Source: Rhabdornis inornatus (Eukaryota; Chordata; Aves; Passeriformes; Rhabdornithidae). From it: 64,000 nucleotides of DNA. Below, one piece after another: positions 11,141-23,100 of this stretch. Both the position numbers and the translations under genes were made by a program. Position 1 is the stretch's first letter. The number at the start of each line of letters is the position of its first letter. The notes below the pieces were generated by a model. That model had not been told where the DNA came from, did not search any database, and saw only the letters and a list, made by a program, of their open reading frames with translations. The stretch covers positions 69,334-133,333 of the forward strand of contig VWZS01011030.1 of assembly GCA_013397075.1 (NCBI GenBank). Reading direction: 5' to 3'.

Positions 11141-14100
11141 CTGGTGAAATAGCAGAGATTTTAAAAGTTCAGTAAGGTGGGGGTTCGAGTTTTGGGGTTT
11201 CTTTGATGTATTTTATTTTACTTTCGACACCTGTGACAGATGGTTTTTATTGGCATTTTCCTTTGCTGTCAGTGTCAGAGGATCACGTACAATTAAGTCT
11301 CAGGTGTTTCCCACTGACAACATACAAGCAAAGAGGTAAATATAATGGATTTTATTATTCAAGTCCTAATAATGTTTTGTTAAGTGGAATTTCTAGGACA
11401 TGAAGCCCAAGATGCTGAATTATTATAACAGCTTGCAAAAGGAGGCCAAGTGGATATACAACTGGGGTGACAGAAGCAACTGCTATTTGTGATGCCTAGA
11501 CAGGCTACCTAGAACAGAGGCTAGACAGAGTTAAAGGAATAAAGTAAGGATTTATTAAAAGGCCTTTCAAGGATTCACCTTGGGCAGTACAAGAGCCTGG
11601 CTGTGGCTACACCCAAGATGGACTCAAAATGGACCCAAGATCAAAGATGGACGTCAAGTCCTGAGTTTTCACAGATTTATAAGTTTTGGTCCATTTCCAT
11701 ATTGGGGTTCATTGTCCAATTCCAGCTCCAGGTTCTGCAGTCCCATCCTCCCAGATTCTCTCCTCTATTCCCTGTTGTTTGCACTTTTTGGGGCTGAAGG
11801 TGCAGCGGTGTCCTTGGCTGTGGGGCTGGAAAAGGATTGTTTTGTGTGACTGAGCTGTGAGGAGAACTTGTAACACTTTCTATGAAGGTCAGAGTCACAC
11901 CCCAATGCAGTGCAGAATCTGGAAAATATGAAAGCTAAACTTAAGGTATCATTTGAAGCATCACAGATGCTAAGTCCACTGCATGGTCTTTTGCAAGGTA
12001 AATATCCTGCCTGGTGCTCACATAAACGTACCCACAGAATAGGTATATATGGGAAAATGTTTTGATTTTCCTCACAGGTGTCACTAAGACCTGGAGGAGC
12101 ATCTTCCCAAAAAGACAGGCAGTGAGGGAGCTCCTGATGCCAACTACATCTACCTGTCCTGAATTTCGTGGCAATGCAGATTGGAGGCTCCTCACCTGCG
12201 TGCCTGCTGCAGCCAGGAGTCATCCACAGGAGGGGGAGCAGGGGTGGACACCGTGCTGGTGCTGATGTCCCCGATGATGGCCAGGGCCTCCTTCAGTGCC
12301 TGGTACATGCGCAGGGTCTCGTCGCGCCGCTGCGCCTGCTCCGCCGACTCCTCCATCAGAGTGTTCTGGTCCTCAGAGGAATACAGGTGAGCCAGTAGCT
12401 CTGCATTGATAAATTCTTTCACCTATTTCATCAGACAAAATAAAAAAAATAAAATCCAAACCCCCAAAGAAATAAACAAAAATCTCGACGGAAAATGCAA
12501 CGCTGAACAAATACAGGGGGAGATTGATGGAAGCAGGAGATTTAATCACAGATTAATTACCACCTTACACCAGTTCTACTGCAATTCTGCTCTCTGAGGT
12601 GACACCTCTGCCTACAGTTCATTTCAAACAGGTTTCCCAACAGCTCCCAGGAGCCAGCTGGCATTCTGGGCCATTTCTAAAGGGCTGACTGGGAAGTAAA
12701 TGGCATCAGATATAAATTCCCCAGGGAATGGGAATTTTCAGGCTTTATCACATACCTGTCAATTACTTTCTTAGCAACAATCTACCCTACTGTAGACAGT
12801 GTCTTTCATTTCCAGCAAATCTGTCAGATTCTTGATAACCCATCCACACACAATCAAACTGAAGGGAGAAGTCTCCAAGTAATCTAATTTACTATATTGA
12901 TTTCCTGCTATGCCTGCCCTGGTTATGGAAACCTGGGCCACATTAAGAGACATAAAAAGCTAAAGGTACTCTGATTAAATAAGACTGTGGTAAATAGACC
13001 AACTGCTGACCTACTAAATCCTTGCATTGGAGACTTTTTGTTGCTGTTCTGATCTATTTCTCATCTGGTGCTTTGCTCCATAAAGCTTTTTTGAGCTGGA
13101 GATACTGACGATAATACATTCCCAGGATTCTGGTTACATAAACCTGAGCTCTGTTTGCACATGGGTTTGTTCTAGTTTGGGGATTTAAACCCTGTCAGTA
13201 GACTAAGGCACTGTTTGTGTTTAGACAAGGTCAGGGAGAGCAGTCAGCCAGAGCAGGGACCCTTTCTGGTCACCAGCAATGAGCAGGCAGCCAGGACAGA
13301 CCTCCCAGGGAAACAAAACCATCCTGCCTGGCCTTGGCTGTCATTCCCCATTCACGTATGACAGGAGATGCACAAATTCTTAGCAAAGCCTGCAAAACTT
13401 TTCCATGAGTTTCATGCTGTTTTCCAGTAGATGGTACTGATCAAGAGCCAGAGTACACTACTTTCCTTGTGATTGCCAAAAACTCCACATTAAAAACAGA
13501 TATCATAGTTAAACAGCATCACATTCTGCTCAACGAAATGAGCATTTTAATGGCATCACTTCAAAAAAAGAAGTCCTAAAATTAGATTAAGGCCAGAGCT
13601 GATTGTAAACGCATTGTTAAACCACAAATATCTGTTTGAAAAAAATCAGCCTGTGACAATTATCATGAGAGGTCCCTGTCTGTCACTGGCAGAGGATTTG
13701 AGTAAATCCCTGAACTCATCTGTGAAGAGAAGACTGCTGTGTTAAGGATGGTTCTTGGATCAGCCTCCTGCCCTCATGTGCTGCACTAGACAGAAGAAGA
13801 TCTTCCACCAGAGCCACTGTCTCCAGCTTGGAAATGGAAGGGAAAGTGATGCTAACTCATGTTTGCTCCTTTCTGGAAAGCAGACTCACAGGAATGGTTT
13901 AAAACATTTTCCTTCACAGACATCAGGCCTGCAGTCAAAGCTGAACCATAGCAAGCATCCAAATCAAATGCCAGTGCCCCAAATCTGCCCTGGCACTCTG
14001 ATATGGGGTAAGGTGGGATTAGAACCTCAGCAGTGGGAAGAGAACACATGGCACTGCCTCAAATGCAAACACAACCCATTCCTTGACCTGCAGCTTGGCA

Positions 14101-17100
14101 GTAACAAGTCCTCTGGAGTTTTTCTCCTCAGCTGAGATCACTATCAGCACTGTTTCTGGAGCATACACTGACTACTCTTGAGACCACCCCTCTTGTATAA
14201 TCCAGGATACCAAGGCACCATGAAATACAAATTTGTGTGTGTGTGTTTTGTTTGGGCATGTTTGAATTGGTAATGGTAACTCAATGCAGTTCTGTGTGGT
14301 AAATGTATTTTCTTTTAAGGTAATCAACATCCACCCTAGGGGAAGAACAAGGGATGCACTTGGAATACAATAACCTAGGTTTAGGGTCCAAAATATGCTC
14401 AGGGACAGCATCTAATTATTTTCTGTACACTGAGTTTGAATCTGATACTTTCCTCAAATTGTAAGTACTTGTTTATGGGCCCACAAAGCGGAAAGGAAGT
14501 TCTAGGAAAACTCGGGAGGTTGCAACCGTCACGGAAACAAATTCCTCGGGATCGATTTGTTTCCAGAGTTTGAGAGGCAACATGATGGGGCAGCAGAAAA
14601 TACAGAATATGTTCATTAAGGGGGAGGGAGAGTGTTTTCATTTAACTCCTGGTGGATGGGTTGGACTTCTCAATACTCCAAGGAACACACACACACAACT
14701 TAACAGGACCCACCTTCCATCACAGCTCCACTCCTTTCCAGATCTTTGCACAACCTTTTGGCAGGGCTCAGCACTCTTGATTCAACCATTTCCTTCTCTT
14801 TTCAAGAGCCCTGATTTTTAAAACTTGCTATTTTACCTATTGTTTTCAATATGGTGCTTTACTGCCTATGCTGTACAGAAACAAATTCTGTAATGCTCGT
14901 AGTGTCACTCTTCAGAGTTCTTTCAAATGTTTAGATGCTTTGCCACAAATTTAAATTCTAGGATGGAGGTGTAGGCCTCAGCTCACCAGGAAGCCCAAAT
15001 GCAGCTTGGGACTATGAGGTCAGCTGAAAGGTAGCTGATATTTTAAGTGTGTGATTTCTGTGTGCCAGCCTGGCAGGCTTTATCAATGTCACCAACAGCT
15101 GATGAGACTGAAAGCACAAAATCGTCCAGTGATCAACTTCTGAGGGATGCACACACTTCAGAGACCCCTAAACAATCCCAGATGAGGAGGTGAGTGGCAG
15201 AAAATTTAATGTAAGCTTTCAAAAGCAACTGCTCACTGAGCTCTGCTGTTTATGAAATGAAAGCTAAACCCCAGCCTTTCCAAAGGCACTGGAGATAGGC
15301 TAAGTCAAAGCAATGATCTGGAAAGAACAGTGAGGACATACACTCAACAAGTCTAGAGCATGGCTGATTTCCAGAAAAAAAGGGCAGTTCCATTGCTCCC
15401 ATGGTTTTTTGTAAAAACTCACCCATTATTAGAGCATTACTTAGATCTTGACTCCTCTAAAGCCAAAGAAGTTAATGAAAAATCTCTTGCTCTTGTGCAA
15501 AAATTCTGCTCATATTAAACGTACCGGGAAATCCCACTGAAATTTCCTGTCCAACCACCTAACTCTTAAGTGCAACACAAATTCCACAGGGCTAATGAAA
15601 TCCATGAGATGAAGGCTAGAGGTGGCTCTGAGTCAAAAGTAAATGCTACCTTCTAATCACATTTGCCTCACAGCATATTGCACTTGTAAAGGCTGATTGG
15701 TTTGATGACCTCTCAGAAATGGTGCTGCTCACAACTAGCAGGGGCTGTGCTTCCCATTAGTAATTTATATGGCAGCAGTGGCACCAATATTAAACTTAGT
15801 TTTCAACAAGGTCCATTCAGAACTCAGCCAGGATGTGAAGGCTGAGATCCCACTGCAGTGGAAAAACAACACTATCTCAAAGCCATTTTTTTAACCAAAT
15901 AATCTTCAGATCTAAGAAAGACACACACAGTAAATCAACCAACCACATCTGCTTATCTAAACAACAGTGTCCAAAGCTTCCAGATTTATCCCTTGAAAAT
16001 AGCAACCTGAAAATAAAAAGAAACCCAAACAAAATAAGAACTGCTTTATGAACCCGGGACAAAGGGTGCAGATTGAAAATTAAGGAAGCACAACTCTGCT
16101 CTGCTGCTCTCACAGGCTGCCCACGTGGAGCTCCCAACTCCTTCTCCTGTTATATCAAAAGCAGCACATCAAATAGAAACCCAAACAAAACCACCCCACC
16201 TTGATTTACCTTTAAATAATAATTTATGTTTTGATTAAGATGTAAATTAATTCAGTCTGTAGGATTTTGTGATAAGCACTCAAGGCAGTGTGCCAGCCTT
16301 TGAGAAGGCTGCAGAACTTCCAAGCACTATGGAATATTGGAATATTTTGTCTATGAGTGTGATATTTATTCTTCTCTTTAGTACCTGCTGTTGCTGCTGT
16401 ATTGCAGAGGTGTGTTTGAGAGTGAGAGACCTGACAGACATGTTGAATTAATTTAGAACTGTAGCTGCTACTTACATTATTGATCATGAGGTGCATGATT
16501 GTTTTCGGTATCAAATCTCGGATACATTTGTTAATAATAGACATGTAGGAGTCCACAAGATTTCGAATTGTCTCCACCTGTCTTTCCAGCTGGGGGTCCA
16601 TTGAAAAATTATCTGCTTGGCCATTCTCTTCAGTCTCAGTCTACAAAGAAGAAAAAAAAAGCCTTTCAGATTGCAGTAAACCTGAAATATGCTGGGGGGA
16701 AAACCTCTGGACTTAAACTGTAGTTATCCAGCAACATAACTCATACAAAGACTATCCACAGGTTAAAATATGATGTCTTGGCCTGTTTAACATTCTTGTT
16801 CAGCATCATGAAATTTGGACCTTTATAGTTTAATGCCAAATGAGACCTTTTGCACAATGTACATGTTTGTACTTCCACACAACTTTGTAACTTTTTATTA
16901 AAGAAAGTTTTCAGACAAAGATGCACGGCGGTAAATGTCTCACCAAGAAATGATCTCAGATCACTTACTGCAATACTCAGTATCAAACCTTTCACCATTC
17001 ACATTCAGCCAGCTGGACCCTTGCAAGAAAGCAGCACCACAAGTCTGGATTTTGAATTTTACCCTTCTGTGGGTTAAACCCACCCCTGTTATTTGAGGCT

Positions 17101-20100
17101 GACTCATTTGTGACAAATTTTGCAGTTCAGTCTCAGACTTGTTAGATGTGAACAGCACCTACATAAACAAAGGGTTTGTAAAAGATAACAGCAAAAGCAT
17201 CATTGCTTCCAATGCTCAAGGCTGAATTATATATTTGAGGCCTCTTTTTCATTGGACAGAAAAAATCTTCTTTGTATGCTAACAACTGACCTAATTAAAT
17301 ATCAGGAACTTTAACTGGAAGCTAAAAGGCCTCTACTTTGCCTCAGTCTGGCCTGTATAAATATAGGAAAATCTAAAAAAAAAAAAAAAAAAGTAACCTT
17401 TTGGAGAAAATCAAGCTCTCTGAGGCCTGAAGATGCCAAAAGAACAGAATTTCTACCCAGCGTGTACAAAGAACAATGTTCCCCAAACTCTGCTATAATA
17501 CTTCTCCCTGAAACTGACTGCCAGAGCATTATTAGCACGAACTATAAAATCTAAATCTGTTCTGTGGGTACCTAGAAGCATAAAATCACAGAATCACAAA
17601 GTGCTTTGGGTTGGAAGGGGCCTTGCAGCTCATCTTGTTCCAACCCCCCTTCCAGGCAGGGACACCATGGACACTCCCAGCACACCAGGGTGCTCAGTGC
17701 CCCATCCAACCTGGCCTCGGACATGAAGAACACAAAGAAACAGAAAGCACGTGCAAAAACTGAAGAAGTCAATAAGGAGAACGAGTTATGTATCAGCCAG
17801 ATCCCTGCCAGCACAGCTCCACTTACAACAGAGCTTTTAGCTAAAACTGGCACATGGTTGGTGCTTTAAAGATTTCTGGAGCAGCTGAGATCAGTATCAA
17901 ACCCACCAGAGAAAGGCCATTAGTGCTAAATATGCAAACATGTCACCAAAGAGGCTTGTCCCTGCATGAAACTGGGCCAAGAAGGGATTGCTGGGTCCAT
18001 GTCCTAGTGCAGGGTGTGCTTCTGCTCATGGGCAGGATGACCACTTGTAACCTTTTCAACTTCAGCTTGGTCAGTCCAGTCTAAATGAAATGCTGTGTTT
18101 GTGATGTGTTAAGTTATAGTTTTGTTAAGAAATAAGACACAATGTACCATTTAGAAACAAAACTGAATGTTTGTAAAAGAACTTTCAAAAGTATGGGTGG
18201 ATTACTGGAAAAGCAGCTGATCTTTAAAAATAATTAGCAGTGCTTTCTAAAAATCTTGTGACTGTGGAGGACACTGGAAGAGCTCTTGATGAAAACAGGG
18301 TTCTCAATGCTGTAACATTGGTAGACACTATCTTATAAACCTTAATTTTTTTGTTAATAAACTGCATATAGCCAAAAGTGCAAAGACTATTTTCCTTAGC
18401 CTCTATGTCTAAAGAAAAAGTAGTGGTAATTTTCCCTGTGAAATACCAAATAAATATAAAAAAAAATAAAAACCGTACATCTATCATGTATCTGCAGATT
18501 TTAGCCAAGTAACTGCAGACCAAAAATGCCCCCTTCCCAGTTCCCCTGTATTTGACATCTATTCTCTTTCTTTTCTTCTTTGCTGTCTATATAAAGTGCA
18601 GTTTGTTCATGTATTTTTTTTTCCTTTTTTATTTTTTTTCACTCTTTAAATTACAGATTGCAATAAGATTCCTAACTGGCTAAGCAGCAAAGTGACAGAT
18701 GTTTATCATTATCCTCATCAAGTGAATGTAAAGTAAAAATAGTAATTTGTCTCTGATCTTTAAGGCAAAGGGTAATAGTCTCTTGTTTGAAACTGTAACA
18801 GAGCTGACTTCATACTGTTGATTTATTTTCTCTGAAATCAAAAAAGATCAATCTTTCATGACTTTACAGTAATTTATTATGAAAGCTTCTGGCCATAGCA
18901 TTCCTAATGATTTGATGTCTCAACTGAAGGCTTTTCATGCCAGAAACCATCTTGTTTGCATCGCATCATGCAGATGGAAATGTGCTTCCAGCAGGTTTCT
19001 GTGCCCTCCAGGACACCTCCAAGCATTAGAAAGCTTTCTTTGCTCTGTGCCAACAGCAGCAGCCAGAAATGAGGTTGCCTGGTAAGGCTGGCCATCACAA
19101 GTGGCAGAGATGCCCTATTCCACCTCCAGGCCATTGTTTCACAACAGCTCTTGTCTCTGAGCCTCACAGTGACTTCACCTTCAGTGCAAGCCATCCCTCA
19201 GCCCCAGCCCCTGCCACTCTTTCTTACAGAAGGCTCCTGCAATGAAATAAATGAATAAACCCAAAGCAGAACACGGGAGCAAACCCTCTCAGCTCTCTGT
19301 GAACAGAAGGGCCAAGCTGAGCAGGAAAGGAGAACAAAGAAGGTGCAAACAGGTTTCCATGCCTCCTTTTCAAGGCAACCCCAGTCCTTTCAGCTCCTCA
19401 TCCCCAGAACTCACTCGTTCCAACAGCAAGTGTTAAGTGACAGCACATGAATCTGGACTAAATTTTTAGTCACTTGACTCTTGCTTAATACTGCTATTAA
19501 TTGTTGACAGGAATGGAATATTACTACTTCAAAGGAACGCAAATGTAATTACTTCAGGGAGTTCTGTAAACCTCCAGCAAAGAAGCTAAGGAAGAAACTA
19601 GAGTGCTAAAAAACAGGTAAAGGAAATTAATTTATCTAAGAAAACCCTAAATCAGAATATGTGATGAAAATACACCAAGGCTACAAAGAAGCAACAGGTG
19701 AAAAAACCACAGATAAAGAGAAGGTAAGGTGGGAGCCAGGGTCGTGCTTCCATATGCACTTCCACACACCCACACACATCCTTCCCTTCTGCTCCCTGCA
19801 CTTTAGGAGACTAAAAATACCAATCCCTTGCACTCTGCTGTGGGTCTCACCTGTCTTTCAGAAGTTGCTCTGTGATCTCTGCATAAAAAGGTGCCACTGA
19901 AACCCAAGGTGCACCACTGCTACTCTGAACTTCTCTGCATTTAGACACCGTCTGTACTAAGAATGTGTTAAGGATTAACTAATGTGTCATACAAGAGCAG
20001 ACTAAAAATTGCCTGTGAAATCCAAGCCACTTAAGTTTGTGGGAATTTTACTGCTGGCTGCAGTGGGAATAGAATTTCATCATTTCTACCAGAAAAGTTA

Positions 20101-23100
20101 TTGATCTTCTGAAGATTGTAAACTCTCTGCTACAAGAGCAATGATTTAGTGTGGTGCTGGGGATGCAGGCATGAGGAACTGTGTGCAATCCAAAACAAAG
20201 GGGTAATACCTTAGGATATCAGGGTAATTTTTCTGATTGTAGAAATTATAAGCAAGTTCAAGAATGTCCCAAGGAAACTTAATGAAAAGTGATTCCTTTT
20301 GAAATTCACAGGAAAACTGGGTAACACACTGAAAACAGTCCTGAGCTGGCCACACAGAGAGAGCAATACTTCTAATTTCCATGATTTCACTACATTCAGG
20401 GCAGCTGCCAACATATTTAAGAATGTCTTGTATAACATTCCTGATGTCAGTTCCAAGAAGGAGCATTTGTCTAACATTTTCATTAGAGAAGTGTATCAAC
20501 CAATTTTCTCTAATCAAAAAGGCATTCTATTAACAGTGACCAAGAGGAAGCAGACTGGAAGGTGACTGACTCAAGGGTAAAAATCAGAGCAGCAGCAAAG
20601 CAATGCTCTGTACAGTGAGAAATATGCCCATGGCTGCAGTAAGAAATTGCTCATTTAAAAGCTGCTTTCAGCTCTTTCATTTACAGTTCCAAGTTCATAA
20701 CAACAACGACCACCTGAGAATTAATTATGCCAGCCAGATTGTATTTATGTTTTAATTCACAGCTGCTGAAAATACGCATAAAATCTATTTTATGTATCCC
20801 TGTCCAAGTAAGTTTTTTCTTTAATGCACCAACACTCAGCACACTGCAGTTGTCCTTACCCCCCTGCTTTTCCCTAAATCTTTACAATTGATTTTCTCTT
20901 CACTGCAGTTTGATGCTGGATATATAATTTAGCTAAGATCCTCTCAGCTGTACATAGCGTGCCTTTTGCCAGAGGACTGCTGAAACCACATGATGGCTTC
21001 ACACAGCGAGGTTTTCTTACTGGAAGGAACCACAAGTAAATGACAATACATTACTTTTGTGTATTTACAACAAAGCAAGCAGCAGAAAAAGAACACTTCC
21101 CGGGTAGCTTGGAAGCTGTCCTTTTCCCTCACAGAGGGTGACTTTGCCACTCTCTTCCACGCTTTCAGCATGTCCTGACTTTGTACTGCTGTTCCCTTTA
21201 CTGAGCCACCCACAGGCTGTCCCTTTCAGCTGCTCTGCCTTCAGCAGCAGCCTTGAACTGCTGCAAGCAGAGGTTATGATCTGCCTTTCCCTCACACACA
21301 CCATCTCCCTCACTTCATAACCCCCAGAAGAATACACCCTAGTGCAATCTGGTTCACAAGTATTTCACTCTCTGGATGAGCCTAAACCAGCATTTACTGT
21401 GATTCTTTTCTGTGGTTACAGACATTGCCCAGTACAGACCATTAACTAAATCCTCCACTGCTCCCCAGGTACCTGCATGGCTTTAACCATCCCAAACATG
21501 CAGAATCTGTCAGGCTTTCTGCCTTATTCCATAAAGAAGCTGATTTGGAACTGTGAGACCGAGAGGAATGATGTATCAGCAGAGCTCCAAGAAATCTGGA
21601 TTTACTTTCATCTGACAGTTCTTAGGTTGGTAACGAATAATGGCAAATCAATTCAATCTCCTTTTGGAGCAGGGATTCAGATCTTATGAGTATTAACACA
21701 GATAGCACACATTTCAGACTTCAGTAAAGCTTTCTGACACAATCTCAAGTGACATTTTGATTAATGCAGGTGTGCTTCCCCTGCAGTTACTGGTTGGATG
21801 CTCATTGCATAGAAAAGCTGTCAATGGCTCACTGGCAAACTGGAGAACTGGATCAAGGGGACTTTCACATGGGCTGTGGTTTATAATGTGCTTATTAAAG
21901 TCTTAATGCTCAGGGTGGAGGGTTATAGCCTGTGTTTATTACACATGCAGATGAGAAGAAACTGGAAGAGAATATGAACAAGTTAGATGACAGCACCAGA
22001 GTTCACAATGACCTAGAGAAACAGGTTCCAAATCTAGATGAATTCATTATGAAGAGAAAGCATTTGACTTCACAGATTCTCCTGAGCTGGAAGGGACCTG
22101 CAAAGATCATCAAGTCCAACTCCTGGCCCTGTACTGGACACCCCAAGAATCCCACCATGGGGTGCCTTAGGCAGGAAAAAATAATTTATAAACATAGAGT
22201 GTGAGAATGGCCACTTAAGAAGCAGTTCAGCAGAAAAGGAGCTGTGTCCACAGTGCAATATAAACAGAGCATGAGTCAATAATATCTTGCTGTTATGAAA
22301 TCAGTACAAGAATTGTGCATCCAGTGCTGGTTATCACACCACCAGCAATTTAAGAAACATTTTGAGAGTGTTCACAGGAAGCCATTGAAGATGGTTCAGG
22401 GCTCTGTAAAATATTACCTGAAGGGAACAGGTAAGATAAATTGGGACTGATGAGTTCAAAAGAAATCACTTGTGTAAGCGTCTTTGCAGACAGCAAAAGA
22501 TGTCAAATAAATATTTGGAAAGTGTTATATGGTAAGAACAGTGAAGCACAGAAATAAATGGACTAGGAGAGCTGCAAATCTCTTCCAAGGACTAGAGCAG
22601 CATCCCTCAGAAAAGACCCAGGTACAGAGATTTTCCCTTGAGAAAAAGAAATAGACAACCTCTCACATCCCTTCCATCCAGCAGGAGCTACTGGATGCAA
22701 AGTGCTGTGAAATTACCCACAGCACTGCAACAAGAAGAGAGATTTCTGAAAGTACAAAAACTAAAGAATTAAAAATTACAGTATCCTCTACTTTTTGTTC
22801 TATGCAAAGATCAAGTGAAAAATAAAACCTTGCTGTGGAGAGAATAGCTTTCTCCCCTCAAAGAATCTGCACTCCAGTTTCACCATTTGCTGCCATGTAC
22901 ATCTCTCACACAAAGGACTTTTACATAACCCTCCCTGCACTGCAAGTTTTGACTGGGGGCCAACAGCTGCTTCATGCCTTTCAGAACAGACTGCTGGACA
23001 AGCAAAAGCAGAAAGAGGCTGGCATAAGGAAAACAGCACCTTTGTTTATAAAACAAATACTACTTTGGAATTTGCAAACTTTTCTGTCAAAGAATTTCCT

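Larger units (their letters stand above)
12423..16475 (-). other. DNM3: DNM3 intron between exons c and d
   Basis: This 4053-bp intron interrupts the GED coding sequence. It contains short TG and AC microsatellites (about 14233-14247 and 14685-14698). Otherwise I see unique-looking AT-rich sequence with no transposon, RNA gene or convincing extra exon. Open frames such as plus 13755-14135 show no domain and no exon-like boundaries. Confidence 0.93.

Noticed and set aside
16224..16601. Minus-strand frame starting MDPQLERQ and continuing past the exon
   Set aside because: Only the part down to 16476 is DNM3 exon c. The rest is intron read through the donor site.
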